Of a stretch of DNA of 64,000 bases, positions 25,599-34,471 are shown piece by piece. The first letter of the stretch is position 1. Each line of letters begins with the position of its first letter. This DNA is from Arthrobacter sp. SLBN-112. Its GTDB lineage: Bacteria > Actinomycetota > Actinomycetes > Actinomycetales > Micrococcaceae. A program made the position numbers and the translations under genes. Under the pieces are notes generated by a model. The model was not told where the DNA came from, ran no database searches, and saw only the letters and a list, made by a program, of their open reading frames with translations. Location: contig NZ_VFMU01000001.1 of the NCBI RefSeq assembly GCF_006715225.1, forward strand, positions 930,001 to 994,000, in the 5' to 3' direction.

Positions 25599-25733
25599 CC
25601 AGGTCCTTCTGATAGAGGCCATCACCGGCCCGGTGACAGGATCCGGAACGCGTCGCTCCCACGATACAAGCGTCGAGCACTAAAGCTCGCGGTCCGGATC
25701 CGCCGGGCCAGTATGGACTCCAGAAGGACCTGG
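25599..25733 (-). ncRNA. Candidate IS110 bridge RNA
   Basis: This noncoding stretch 101 bp upstream of the transposase start shows nested pairing. The outer stem is a perfect 13 bp (25599-25611 with 25721-25733). A middle stem GGCCCGG/CCGGGCC (25627-25633 with 25703-25709) and an inner stem GGATCCGGA/TCCGGATCC (25639-25647 with 25693-25701) follow. An apical hairpin CGAGC-ACTAAA-GCTCG lies at 25674-25689. Between outer and middle stems lies an internal loop of 15 and 11 nt, the type of place where bridge RNAs hold target guides. Length and position match the family; transcription is not shown. An alternative pairing uses the palindrome at 25622-25636. Confidence 0.5.
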
Positions 25734-25797
25734 CCCCCTTCCCCTCAAGGCGCCCACCCATATCGTCTAGGACGGGCGCATCCCGGCAACGGTGCGT

Positions 25798-26427
25798 TCA
25801 GGCCAGCAGCAAGCCCTGCAGCAGCCACCAGATTCCGGCCATCACCATCCCGCCGAACAGCGAGCCGGCCACCACCTGCGCAGGGGTATGAGCCCTCAGG
25901 ACCACGCGTGACCAACTGACCGCGGGAACCAGGAGCAGCAGCGGCGCCCAGGCGGGGCCGAGCATCAGCACCAAGACGACGGCGGCGCAGGACACGGCAG
26001 CGGCGTGGCCGCTCATTTTCCAGAAAGGACTGACGGCCGCCAGGACGGCTACTCCGCCCACCACCGCCAGGACCATCGCGGTCACACTCCGGGGCGCGTC
26101 CACAGCGTTCAGCACCAGCAAACCCACCGCAATGCAGCCCAGCGCCATGAGGAGTACAGGGGCGCGCTGCTTCCGGTCGCTCACGTGGTGGTCGGTGACC
26201 TTCCCCAGCCGGACCAGCACCAGCAACACCAGGAGCGGAACCACACACACAAAAAGTGCCGCCAGTGCCCCGTAACCGATGGTCCTGGGGAATCCGGCCT
26301 CCGGCAAGGGGCTGATCAGCAGTTGGATGCTGACCACCACCGGGGGCTGGAGGACCTCCGTCAGCCACTTGGCGGTGTGGTTCCTGACCCGGATGGAGCC
26401 GCTGCTTACCGTCACGTCCTTGTCCAA
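25798..26427 (-). CDS. PAP2-like membrane phosphatase
   Basis: A polytopic membrane protein of about 209 residues. It carries two parts of the PAP2 phosphatase signature: KMSGHAAAVSCAAVV (SGH motif) and SWSRVVLRAHTPAQVVAGSLFG (R-x5-H-x3-D-like, here with Gln for the last acid). The first motif is only loosely matched (DRKQRAPVLL). Relatives remove phosphate from undecaprenyl pyrophosphate or phosphatidate. It begins about 20 bp after the E2 gene and may be transcribed with the dehydrogenase operon. The start (TTG 26427 or GTG 26415) is uncertain. The IS110 element lies just past its stop. Confidence 0.7.
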   Translation of the reverse strand: MDKDVTVSSGSIRVRNHTAKWLTEVLQPPVVVSIQLLISPLPEAGFPRTIGYGALAALFVCVVPLLVLLVLVRLGKVTDHHVSDRKQRAPVLLMALGCIAVGLLVLNAVDAPRSVTAMVLAVVGGVAVLAAVSPFWKMSGHAAAVSCAAVVLVLMLGPAWAPLLLLVPAVSWSRVVLRAHTPAQVVAGSLFGGMVMAGIWWLLQGLLLA

Positions 26428-26446
26428 GACCCCTGGCCCTAAGGCC

Positions 26447-27937
26447 CTAGTCCAGGAGGAGCGCGGGCTCTTCCAGGATGGCTGCGACGTCGGCCATGAA
26501 ACGGGCAGACAGGTCACCATCCACCACGCGGTGGTCGAAGGACCCTCCCAGCGTGGTGATCCAGCGCGGAATCACCTCACCGTCCAGGACCCACGGCTTC
26601 TGCTTGATGGTTCCGAAGGCAACGATGGCCACCTCGCCCGGGTTGATGATGGGCGTGCCCGTGTCGATGCCCAGGGCGCCGATGTTGGTAATGGTGAGTG
26701 TGCCGCCCTGCATCTCGGCCGGCTGGGTCTTCCCTGCCCGGGCGGTGGTGGCCAGGTTGTTCAGCGCCAGCGCCAGCTCCTTCAGGGAGAGGTCCTGGGC
26801 GTTCTTGATGTTGGGGACCATCAGTCCGCGCGGGGTTGCAGCGGCAATGCCGAGGTTCATGAAGTGCTTGACATGGATTTCAGCGGTGTCGGAGTCCTCG
26901 TTGTCCACCCATGAGGCATTCACGCTGGGGTTCCGGGCGGCCGCCCAGATGACGGCCTTGGCCAGGATGAGCAGCGGCGAGACCTTGACCCCCTCGAAGT
27001 CCCGGGAAGCCTTGAGCCGTTTGACGAATTCCATGGTGCGGCTGGCATCGACGTCCACGAAGATGCTGACATGCGGCGCGGCGAAGGCGGATTCCACCAT
27101 CGCCTTTGCCGTGGCCTTGCGGACGCCCTTGACCGGGATCCGCTCCACGCGCTGGTCCTGCGGCTTACCGGCCTTGCCCCAGAAACCCTCTGCCTTGTCC
27201 AGTTCGGCGTCGCGCTGCGCCTGGTAGCTGACCAGGTCCTCGCGCGTCACCTCGCCCCGTGAACCGGTAGCAACAACATCCGCGAGGTCGATGCCGAGAT
27301 CCCGGGCGATCTTGCGCACCGGCGGCTTGGCCAGCACCCGGTTGACCAGGCCCGTAATGGTGCCGCCAAGGGTGGGCCGGTAGTCGACGGCGGCGGGTTC
27401 GGTAGCAGCAGTTACAGCGGCGGGCGTGTGCGGCTGGACGGGCTCGACCTGCGGGGCGTTGACCGTCACGGCGGTGGCGGGCGTGGTCTTCCGCGGGCGT
27501 CGCTTGACGGCATCGGCTTTGGGGCCGGAACCCACCAGCGGACCGGCGGCCGGGGCACTTCCACCAGTGCCGCCGTCGGCCGCCGTGTCCTCTGCCGCGT
27601 CCTCCGGGAGCTTGCCGTAAAGCGGCTGCACCGGCGTTTCACGGGCAACGGGCGTCTCCGGCGCGCGGACGTCTGCCGGCGTCGGATCGCCGGAGACGTC
27701 GTCGCTGACGCTGATGATGGCGGTGCCGACGTCCACGGTCACCCCTTCGTCCACCAGCAGTTCGGTGACCGTCCCGGCAAACGGGGAGGGCAGTTCCACG
27801 ATGGACTTGGCGGTTTCAATCTCGCAAAGGACGTCATTGATGGCGACGGCGTCGCCCGGCTTGACCTTCCAGGAGACGATTTCCGCCTCGGTGAGGCCCT
27901 CGCCGACATCAGGCAGGTTGAACTTGTTCAGGGTCAT
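26447..27937 (-). CDS. 2-oxoacid dehydrogenase E2, dihydrolipoamide acyltransferase
   Basis: Core enzyme that moves the acyl group from E1 to coenzyme A. The 496-residue protein has one lipoyl domain (lipoyl Lys44 in [12 protein letters not shown]), a long Pro/Ala/Thr linker, the E3-binding domain ([29 protein letters not shown]) and the catalytic domain ending in SFDHRVVDG. Gene order E1-alpha, E1-beta, E2 matches the branched-chain keto acid dehydrogenase of actinobacteria (as in Mycobacterium), although annotators often call such genes pdhABC. It starts 7 bp after the E1-beta stop. No E3 gene (lpd) is in the window. Confidence 0.95.
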   Translation of the reverse strand: MTLNKFNLPDVGEGLTEAEIVSWKVKPGDAVAINDVLCEIETAKSIVELPSPFAGTVTELLVDEGVTVDVGTAIISVSDDVSGDPTPADVRAPETPVARETPVQPLYGKLPEDAAEDTAADGGTGGSAPAAGPLVGSGPKADAVKRRPRKTTPATAVTVNAPQVEPVQPHTPAAVTAATEPAAVDYRPTLGGTITGLVNRVLAKPPVRKIARDLGIDLADVVATGSRGEVTREDLVSYQAQRDAELDKAEGFWGKAGKPQDQRVERIPVKGVRKATAKAMVESAFAAPHVSIFVDVDASRTMEFVKRLKASRDFEGVKVSPLLILAKAVIWAAARNPSVNASWVDNEDSDTAEIHVKHFMNLGIAAATPRGLMVPNIKNAQDLSLKELALALNNLATTARAGKTQPAEMQGGTLTITNIGALGIDTGTPIINPGEVAIVAFGTIKQKPWVLDGEVIPRWITTLGGSFDHRVVDGDLSARFMADVAAILEEPALLLD

Positions 27938-27944
27938 GGTGTCC

Positions 27945-28925
27945 TCAGTAGGAGAGGGCGCGGTCCAGCGCCTCCAGGATGCGGTCGATGTCCGGAAGGT
28001 AGTCTTCCTCCACCTTGGCAACGGGATAGGGCATGTGGAATCCGCCGACGCGGATCACCGGCGCCTCGAGCGAGTGGAACGCACGTTCACTGATGCGCGC
28101 GGCGATTTCACCGCCGATTCCACCGAACGTGGGTGCCTCGTGCGCCACGATCAGCCGGCCGGTCTTCTGGACGGACGCGGTGACGGTGTCGAAGTCGATC
28201 GGCGAGATGGACCGGAGGTCGATGACCTCCACACTCCTGCCGTCCTCCGCCGCGGCGTTGGCGGCGGCAAGCGCAACGGGAACCAGGGGACCGTACGCAA
28301 CCACCGTGGCGTCAGTGCCTTCGCGCAGCACGTGGGCCTTGAACGGGTCTTCAGACGGGCCCGGCGTCTGGACGTCGACGTCGCCCTTGAGCCAGTAGCG
28401 GCGCTTGGGCTCGAAGATGATCACCGGGTCCTGGCATTCCACGGCCTGCTGGATCATCCAGTAGGCGTCGTGCGGGTTGGAGGGGGTGATGATGCGCAGG
28501 CCTGCCGTATGGGCGAACAATGCCTCGGGGGATTCGGAGTGGTGCTCCACGGAGCCGATGCCGCCGCCGTACGGGATGCGGATGACGACGGGAACGGTGA
28601 GGTTGCCGTGGCTGCGGGCGTGCATCTTGGCCAGCTGCGTGGTGATCTGGTTGAAGCCGGGGAAGACGAACCCGTCGAACTGGATCTCGCAGACCGGGCT
28701 GTACCCGCGCAGGGCCAGGCCGATGGCGGTGCCGATGATGCCGGATTCGGCCAGCGGTGTGTCCACCACCCGGTCCGGGCCGAACTCGCCGATCAGGCCG
28801 TCCGTCACCCGGTAGACGCCACCCAGGGGGCCAATGTCCTCGCCCATCAGCAGCGACTTGGGGTTGGCGGCCAGGGTGGCCCGAAGGCCCTCATTAATGG
28901 CCTTGGCGATGGTCATGGTGGTCAT
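27945..28925 (-). CDS. 2-oxoacid dehydrogenase E1 beta subunit
   Basis: With the alpha subunit it decarboxylates a 2-oxoacid using thiamine diphosphate. The 326-residue protein has the transketolase-like motifs [43 protein letters not shown], and [25 protein letters not shown] with the conserved His pair. The C-terminal transketolase domain ([34 protein letters not shown]) is complete. The ATG shares one base with the E1-alpha stop (TGATG), so equal translation is likely. Confidence 0.95.
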   Translation of the reverse strand: MTTMTIAKAINEGLRATLAANPKSLLMGEDIGPLGGVYRVTDGLIGEFGPDRVVDTPLAESGIIGTAIGLALRGYSPVCEIQFDGFVFPGFNQITTQLAKMHARSHGNLTVPVVIRIPYGGGIGSVEHHSESPEALFAHTAGLRIITPSNPHDAYWMIQQAVECQDPVIIFEPKRRYWLKGDVDVQTPGPSEDPFKAHVLREGTDATVVAYGPLVPVALAAANAAAEDGRSVEVIDLRSISPIDFDTVTASVQKTGRLIVAHEAPTFGGIGGEIAARISERAFHSLEAPVIRVGGFHMPYPVAKVEEDYLPDIDRILEALDRALSY

Positions 28926-30157
28926 CAGTGGCCTGCCTTTGCTGCCTGCCCGGCGGACTCTTCCCCGCCGGCGAATCCTGCACTGTACTCCTCGAACCAC
29001 GCCAGTTCCTCGGCCACCAGCGGGTGCGCCTGGGCATAGACGTTGGCGAAGGCCTGCCGGATGTCCGGGTTTTCAAGGTCATGGGCGGTGCGCCGGACAT
29101 ACGCGGCCAGCTCGTCGCCGTCGGCTTTGACCTTGGCGAAGAAGTCATCGTCCGCAAGATCCTGGCCCCGCAGGTACTTCTCGAGCCGTGTTAACGGATC
29201 CTTGGCGCGCCAGGCGTCTTCCTCTGTTGACGGGCGGTATTTGGTGGGGTCGTCGGCGGTGGTGTGGGCACCCACGCGGTAGGTGAACGCCTCGATGAGG
29301 ACGGGCCCGTTGCCCTGGCGCGCATGCTCCAGCGCCCACTCGGTGACCGCGTGCACGGCGATCACGTCATTGCCATCCACCCGGATCCCGGGGAAACCGT
29401 AGCCCTTGGCGCGGTTGGAAAGCGGCACCCGGGTCTGGACGTTGGTGGGTACCGAGATGGCCCAGTGGTTGTTCTGGCAGAAGAACACCACCGGCGCTTT
29501 GTAGGAGGACGCGAACACCATGGACTCGTGCACATCGCCTTCAGAGCTGGCGCCGTCGCCAAAGTAGGCAATGACGGCAGCATCGGGCTGCCGGCCGGCC
29601 GCGTCCGATGCTGCGGCAAGCTTCTGGTCGCGCTGGATCCCCATCGCGTAGCCCACGGCGTGGAGGGTCTGGGCAGCCAGAACCAGGGTGTAGAGGTGGA
29701 AGTTGGTGTCCTTGGGGTTCCAGCCGCCGTTGGAGACTCCCCGGAACTGGCGCAGGAGTTCGGCCAGATCCACGTTGCGGGTCAGCGCGACACCGTGCTC
29801 GCGGTAGGTGGGGAAGATGTAGTCCTGCGGCTGGCTGGCCCTGCCCGAGCCGATCTGCGCTGCTTCCTGGCCCGTCAACGGTACCCACAGTGCCAGTTGG
29901 CCCTGGCGCTGAAGGGCGGTGGCTTCAACGTCGAACCTGCGGATCGCAGCCATGTCCGCGTACAGCCCGCGCAGGTCCTCCTGGGTCAGTTTGTCCGCGT
30001 AGGCACTGAAGACCGGGTCGGTGCCCAGCTTCCCGTCGGGGCCGAGCAGTTGCACCATCTGGGCCGCGGGCTCGCCCATCACGGCCTCAGCATCGGCTTC
30101 CCGCTGGTCGTCTACCGCTGTTCCGTCGAACTCGGTGGAAGGCAGATGAGTGCCCAT
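28925..30157 (-). CDS. 2-oxoacid dehydrogenase E1 alpha subunit
   Basis: The thiamine diphosphate-binding E1 subunit, first gene of the operon. The 410-residue protein has the GDGASSEGDVHESMVFASSYKAPVVFFCQNN motif (GDG...NN) for the cofactor and YREHGVALTRNVDL and AFTYRVGAHTTADDPTKYR loops typical of branched-chain and heterotetrameric E1 alpha. A 50-residue N-terminal extension precedes the domain. Branched-chain substrate preference is inferred from the family in actinobacteria, which use a homodimeric AceE for pyruvate. A nested palindrome lies in the promoter region. Confidence 0.94.
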   Translation of the reverse strand: MGTHLPSTEFDGTAVDDQREADAEAVMGEPAAQMVQLLGPDGKLGTDPVFSAYADKLTQEDLRGLYADMAAIRRFDVEATALQRQGQLALWVPLTGQEAAQIGSGRASQPQDYIFPTYREHGVALTRNVDLAELLRQFRGVSNGGWNPKDTNFHLYTLVLAAQTLHAVGYAMGIQRDQKLAAASDAAGRQPDAAVIAYFGDGASSEGDVHESMVFASSYKAPVVFFCQNNHWAISVPTNVQTRVPLSNRAKGYGFPGIRVDGNDVIAVHAVTEWALEHARQGNGPVLIEAFTYRVGAHTTADDPTKYRPSTEEDAWRAKDPLTRLEKYLRGQDLADDDFFAKVKADGDELAAYVRRTAHDLENPDIRQAFANVYAQAHPLVAEELAWFEEYSAGFAGGEESAGQAAKAGH

Positions 30158-30206
30158 ACCGTCTCCTTGCTTGCCGCATCCGGATGCAATGCAAATGTCG
30201 CTGGGA

Positions 30207-30246
30207 TATATGCCTCACAAGGAATACATTCCCTTTACGGCATATA
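30207..30246. promoter_or_regulatory. Nested palindrome upstream of the E1/E2 operon
   Basis: TATATGCC (30207-30214) and GGCATATA (30239-30246) are perfect inverted arms. Between them AAGGAAT (30219-30225) and ATTCC(C)TT (30228-30235) form an inner inverted repeat. The 40-bp structure lies 50-90 bp before the E1-alpha start and is much more AT-rich than its surroundings. It is probably the binding site of a regulator encoded elsewhere. Confidence 0.6.
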
Positions 30247-30307
30247 CATTGGCTTACTGATCCTAACTTTATCTTCGGTAGGTAGCGGGAGGGCTACTTG
30301 TTAAGTG

Positions 30308-31426
30308 CTAGGAAGTTGCCGGTGCCTTTGTATAGTCGGCACACAACTGGAGGAATCGCGTGTTCGCGTCCGGTTCCCCTATGCTGACTCTCACACCCTC
30401 CCCGGGGAAGGCCCGCACGGAGAGCGCGCGGGTCCCTGCCAGTTCCGCGAATGCGGCACTTTCGGCACCCAGTGCAAGCCATACGAAGTTGCCCTGGGCA
30501 TCCGGAATATTCCATCCGAGCTCCCGGAGACCTGCTGTTACCCTCGCGCGTTCATCCACCAGTTTTTGTACCCTTTCCACAACCTGGGCGTAATTCCCAA
30601 GGGAAACAATTGCGGCTTTTTCGGCTATTTGGGAGACGGCGAACGGGGTAGCGGCAACCCTGAGGTACTGGGCCAACTCCGGATGGGAGACGCTGTAGCC
30701 CACACGCAGGCCAGCCAGGCCGTGTGCCTTGGAAAAGGTCCGGAGCACCACCACGTTCGCGTATTTGCGGTAGAGGTCGATTCCGTCGACGGCGTCGGCG
30801 GCCCTGACAAATTCCTGGTAGGCCTCGTCGATGACCACCACGACGTCGGCCGGCACGGACCGGATGAAGGCTTCGGTTTCAGCCGCGGCAAGGGCCGGCC
30901 CGGTGGGATTGTTGGGGGTGCAGAGAAGAATGACTTTGGTGCGGGCGCTCACGGCGGCCGCCATCGCCTGCAGGTCATGCCGCCCGTCAGCGGTCACGGG
31001 GACGCGCACGCTTTCGGCACCTGCCAGGCCCACGCTGATGGGGTACGCCTCAAAGGAGCGCCAGGCATAGATGACTTCGTCCGCCTTGCCGTCCTCGTTC
31101 TGGCCGGCAAAGGCGGCAAGGATCTGGTTCAAGGCGCCCAGGCTTCCAGCCCCGGTGACGATGTCTTCGGCGGGCACGTCAAGGAATTCCGCGAGGGCCG
31201 CCCGGAGTTTGCTGCTCAGCGGATCCGGGTACCTGTTGAAGTCCGTCTGGTTGGCAATCGCCTCAAGGACGGCCGGAATCGGCGGCAGCGGGTTTTCGTT
31301 GGATGACAGCTTGTAGCTGGCGAGTCCAGCAACGGCGGCCGGCGGCTTTCCTGCGGCGTAGCGGGGCAGCCGGTCCAGCACGGGGCGGGGTGCGATGCCG
31401 CCGGCCCTGGTCTCAGGTGAAGTCAT
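30308..31426 (-). CDS. Histidinol-phosphate/aromatic aminotransferase
   Basis: A PLP-dependent enzyme of 372 residues in the HisC family. Markers are YKLSSNENPLPPIPAVLEAI, the RYPDP motif, GAGSLGALNQIL, LLCTPNNPTGPAL, VIDEAYQEF and the Schiff-base lysine in LRTFSKAHGLAGLRVGY. No other his genes are near, and the PNNPTGPALAAAET region resembles the actinobacterial aromatic aminotransferase Pat, so a role in phenylalanine or tyrosine synthesis is as likely as histidine. It is on the same strand as the E1/E2 operon, 150 bp ahead of it. Confidence 0.88.
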   Translation of the reverse strand: MTSPETRAGGIAPRPVLDRLPRYAAGKPPAAVAGLASYKLSSNENPLPPIPAVLEAIANQTDFNRYPDPLSSKLRAALAEFLDVPAEDIVTGAGSLGALNQILAAFAGQNEDGKADEVIYAWRSFEAYPISVGLAGAESVRVPVTADGRHDLQAMAAAVSARTKVILLCTPNNPTGPALAAAETEAFIRSVPADVVVVIDEAYQEFVRAADAVDGIDLYRKYANVVVLRTFSKAHGLAGLRVGYSVSHPELAQYLRVAATPFAVSQIAEKAAIVSLGNYAQVVERVQKLVDERARVTAGLRELGWNIPDAQGNFVWLALGAESAAFAELAGTRALSVRAFPGEGVRVSIGEPDANTRFLQLCADYTKAPATS

Positions 31427-31531
31427 GGCTTATAGCCTACTTCCAGGGCACCGGGGGGCTCCGGGAGCAACCCGGGAAATTGAGGGTATGCCGCCAGCCA
31501 CCCACCAGGACCCGTATGGAAGCATGGTGCC

Positions 31532-31957
31532 ATGGGTTCACTTATCCTCCGGGTCATTGTCAATGCCGCAGCTCTTTGGGTGGCCAGCTGGATCCTGCCG
31601 GGAATGGACATCTCCAGCACGGCGGCATCGGATGCGGTGGCCAGGACAGGCATTTCGCAGGACACTGACACCATTGGGATTGTCGTGGCCTACCTCTTCA
31701 TCGGCCTCATCTTCGGTTTGGTGAACGCCTTCGTGCGGCCACTGGTCAGGCTCATGGCGCTTCCCATCACCATTCTGACCCTCGGCCTGTTCGCGATCGT
31801 GATCAACGCCGCCATGCTGTACCTGACAGCCTGGATCAGCAGTTACACGCCCGTACACCTCACCATCGATTCCTTTTTCTGGACCGCTGTCCTTGCCGCG
31901 ATCATCATCTCCCTGGTCTCACTGGTGGCGGGCTTGCTGCCGGGCGGCAGGCGCTGA
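31532..31957 (+). CDS. YvlD/phage-holin-like four-helix membrane protein
   Basis: A 141-residue membrane protein with four hydrophobic segments: LILRVIVNAAALWVASWIL, IGIVVAYLFIGLIFGLVNAFV, LPITILTLGLFAIVINAAMLYL and FFWTAVLAAIIISLVSLVAGLL. The sequence LVNAFVRPLVRLMALPITILTLGLF is the hallmark of the YvlD/phage holin 4 superfamily. Despite the name it is a common chromosomal gene in bacteria, and its function is not settled. It stands alone. Confidence 0.85.
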   Translation: MGSLILRVIVNAAALWVASWILPGMDISSTAASDAVARTGISQDTDTIGIVVAYLFIGLIFGLVNAFVRPLVRLMALPITILTLGLFAIVINAAMLYLTAWISSYTPVHLTIDSFFWTAVLAAIIISLVSLVAGLLPGGRR

Positions 31958-32151
31958 CTACAGGGCCGGATGAGAACCCCCAAGTAGGCGGGCGGGCGGA
32001 AACAGGTACCCGACAGGTGCGTCCCCGTGGGCTATTCCCAAAACTTCAGTACCCGCCACCCATGACCCCCAAGGTACGGCCCGCTTAGGCTGCCAAACGG
32101 GCCCCTCCAGAGGCCTGCTTGCTGCCAGTTTCCACACACGGGGGGCCACGA

Positions 32152-33063
32152 ATGAAGCCCATCAGAATCCTGCTTGCCGCCTGCCTGCTTTTGGCTTGGC
32201 AGGCTGGCCCGGCCCAGGCGGACGCCGAAACATGGCCGGGCCCGCACGGCGCCGCCGCGCTGGGCAATGACATCTCGTGGCCCCAGTGCGGGGGCGATCT
32301 CCCGGCACCCCCGGCGTTCGCCGTGGTGGGTGTCAACGGCGGGAGGCCGGAAACCGTCAACCCCTGTCTGGCGGCCCAACTGGCCTGGGCGGACCAAACG
32401 TCAGATGCAGCCGGGGGAACTCCCGCGGCGGTCTACGTGAACACCGCCGCGACAGGACCTGTGGATTCGCTATGGTGGCCGGCAGGCAACACTTACCACG
32501 GTAGGGACATTAATAATCCCTACGGGGTGTGTGATGGCAGTGATACACCTGCCTGCGCCTACGTCCACGGCTACGCCATGGCCCTCACTGACGTGGCGAT
32601 CCTGAAGGAATCGGGCGATGCCGGGGAGCGGCGCATGTGGTGGCTGGACGTGGAAACCGGAAACAGCTGGCTGTGGGACAAGGCCGTCAACGCTGCCGAA
32701 CTGGAAGGCATGACCGCGTACCTGGAGAGCACCGGCGTGGACGTGGGCATCTATTCCACCGAGTACCAATTCGACGAAATTGTGGGCGAGGTGGGTCCCG
32801 GCAGTAACCTCTACCGGCTGCGGAATTGGCTGGCGGGTGCGGAATCCACATCCTCTGCCCAGGAATACTGCACCGCTTCCCCCCTCACGTCCGGCGGCAC
32901 CGTCGCGCTGACCCAGTTCACTGAAGGCGACCTCGACTACAACTACCGTTGCCCCGCCGCCGCCCCGGCAACGGCTCAGCACCCGGAGCCGCAGCCGGCT
33001 CCGCAACCGGAGAAGCCGCGCAGCAGAGCGCACGCGGAATTGCATGCCGCGCAGATCTCTTGA
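32152..33063 (+). CDS. Secreted glycoside hydrolase-like protein
   Basis: An exported protein of 303 residues. The signal peptide MKPIRILLAACLLLAWQAGPAQADA is cut after AQA. The mature part resembles GH25/DUF1906-type muramidase-like barrels: NDISWPQCGG, AVVGVNGGRPETVNPCLAAQLAWA, WWLDVETGNSW and VDVGIYSTEYQFDEIVG, with DVE acidic residues that could be catalytic. Six cysteines could pair. A Pro/Gln/Glu-rich tail ends the protein. A cell-wall lytic role is possible. The ATG at 32152 follows a GGGGGG ribosome site. Confidence 0.72.
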   Translation: MKPIRILLAACLLLAWQAGPAQADAETWPGPHGAAALGNDISWPQCGGDLPAPPAFAVVGVNGGRPETVNPCLAAQLAWADQTSDAAGGTPAAVYVNTAATGPVDSLWWPAGNTYHGRDINNPYGVCDGSDTPACAYVHGYAMALTDVAILKESGDAGERRMWWLDVETGNSWLWDKAVNAAELEGMTAYLESTGVDVGIYSTEYQFDEIVGEVGPGSNLYRLRNWLAGAESTSSAQEYCTASPLTSGGTVALTQFTEGDLDYNYRCPAAAPATAQHPEPQPAPQPEKPRSRAHAELHAAQIS

Positions 33064-33124
33064 ACCCTGCTGACCTGGATGGCTGCAAGGTTCCCCCCGG
33101 CGCCCGCTCCTGACAGGCACATTC

Positions 33125-34471
33125 CTACTTGGCACCCGGCTGCACCCGGCCTGAAAACGGGTCCCTGCGTTCCCTCGGAAGGGCAGGCGGTGGCGGCTTG
33201 GTCAGGGAAAACCGGGTGGCAGTGGCAGCACCGCCCGCGCCCAGGACCCCGCCCAGCACGGCCGTGGACTGCATCAGGGAAGGGTCCCTGCTGGCGGTTA
33301 CCAGCCGGGCCGCCTCCTGGTAACCGCCGAGATTGTGGCCCGGTCCCAGTCCGGCCTTTTCTCCCCCGCGGACATAAAGGTCGTTGGTCACTGTCACCGT
33401 GACTTGGTTCCGGGCGTCCCGGTTGGCCACGCCGTCGCTGCCCGGCACCCAGTCCGTGCGGTGTTCCAGGTGCAGGGTGCTGACGTCGGGGGGAGGCATG
33501 ATGCGTGAAATGGGCGATCCGGCAGTCAGGACGTACTTCATGTCGTACTCCTTCAGGAACTCCCGGTCTGCCGCCAAGTTCATGGCGTGGATGCCGCCCT
33601 GGCTGTAACCCACCGCCACCACGTCCGCTCCCGGCTCGGCACCGGCCGCCCGGAGCGCCTGGAGGACAGCGGCATTCACCTGCCGGGAGCTGCTGCCCAG
33701 GCCATCGGCAATCCCGGCAAGATCGAAAGGATTGGTGCCCTCGTCTTCGTCATGCACCTGGGTTCCCGGTACCACCACCACGTATGCCTTCGCACCCCTG
33801 TTGTCCACCTCGATGACTTCGATGTAGCCGCTGCCGCGCTCCTCGATCAGCCTCACCCGTTCAAGCAGGCCGGCAGGAGTGGCATCCAGATCGATGGGCA
33901 CCTGTTCCTGCTGCCGGGCCGTGACCATGCCCGGTCGCAGCGCGGGGTTGACTCCCTCAACCAGTGACTTAAGCATCGGAAGGCTGGTTACTGCATTCGC
34001 CACCAGCATCTCCATGGCATCTCCATTGAGGAATCCTGTGCGCCAGAAGTCCACATGCTTTTGGAGTTCAACATCCGGATCCGACAGGCCCAGCATCCAC
34101 TGCGTGTGGGCAGCCGATTCAGCGATCTCGTAGTCCCGCCTGCAGGTCCGCACCTGGCTGCTGATCCGCTGCAGCTCCAGCCGGACTTTGACGACCGCCT
34201 CGCGCGCATCCCCCACGGCAATGAGCGCGGCCGTCCCCGTGGTTCGCGGCTGGTTCTGGTAGGAACCAAGCTCCTGCCACGTCCCGGAAAGTTCCGCCTC
34301 GATCGCGGCGAGGCTGCCGGCGAGTTCATCGAGCTTTCCGGCCCCCACATCCAGTTCCTCCAATTGGACGGTGATGCCACCCACGCCACCTGAAACTGTC
34401 AGGATCCCGTCCGGGGGCGGGGGTGAGACGTGGATGGATCCTCCTGAGCCGGAGGGTGTTGCATCGGCCAT
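33125..34471 (-). CDS. Alpha/beta hydrolase with WXG100-like N-terminal region
   Basis: A 448-residue protein. Residues about 35-125 are helical (ITVQLEELDVGAGKLDELAGSLAAIEAE...AELSGTWQELG...VKVRLELQRISSQVRTCRRDYEIAES), like a WXG100/LXG-type export or pairing domain. Residues 215-420 form a lipase-like domain with nucleophile GYSQGG (Ser290), an acid likely in the HRTDWVPGSDG stretch and a later histidine (GLGPGHNLGG). No classical signal peptide is visible. The start ATG shares one base with the stop of the WXG100-like gene (TGATG). Together they look like a type VII secretion effector pair or surface hydrolase; no secretion genes lie in the window. Confidence 0.7.
   Translation of the reverse strand: MADATPSGSGGSIHVSPPPPDGILTVSGGVGGITVQLEELDVGAGKLDELAGSLAAIEAELSGTWQELGSYQNQPRTTGTAALIAVGDAREAVVKVRLELQRISSQVRTCRRDYEIAESAAHTQWMLGLSDPDVELQKHVDFWRTGFLNGDAMEMLVANAVTSLPMLKSLVEGVNPALRPGMVTARQQEQVPIDLDATPAGLLERVRLIEERGSGYIEVIEVDNRGAKAYVVVVPGTQVHDEDEGTNPFDLAGIADGLGSSSRQVNAAVLQALRAAGAEPGADVVAVGYSQGGIHAMNLAADREFLKEYDMKYVLTAGSPISRIMPPPDVSTLHLEHRTDWVPGSDGVANRDARNQVTVTVTNDLYVRGGEKAGLGPGHNLGGYQEAARLVTASRDPSLMQSTAVLGGVLGAGGAATATRFSLTKPPPPALPRERRDPFSGRVQPGAK

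Larger units (their letters stand above)
24130..25745 (-). mobile_element. IS110-family insertion element
   Basis: A single transposase gene with long noncoding flanks, placed between the terminator of a small membrane gene and a hairpin past the PAP2 gene. IS110 elements usually lack terminal inverted repeats and target duplications, so the exact ends cannot be read here. They are bracketed by 24128 on the left and about 25750 on the right. The left flank (24130-24393) has no gene; it holds the palindrome CCCCA-TTT-TGGGG (24304-24316) and several GGTTGG motifs. The right flank, upstream of the transposase, is highly structured (see the RNA entry). The transposase looks intact, so the element may be active. 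Confidence 0.75.

Noticed and set aside
31958..32151. Possible riboswitch before the secreted glycosidase-like gene
   Set aside because: Cell-wall hydrolase genes in actinobacteria often follow a c-di-AMP riboswitch, but I could not find its conserved core here.
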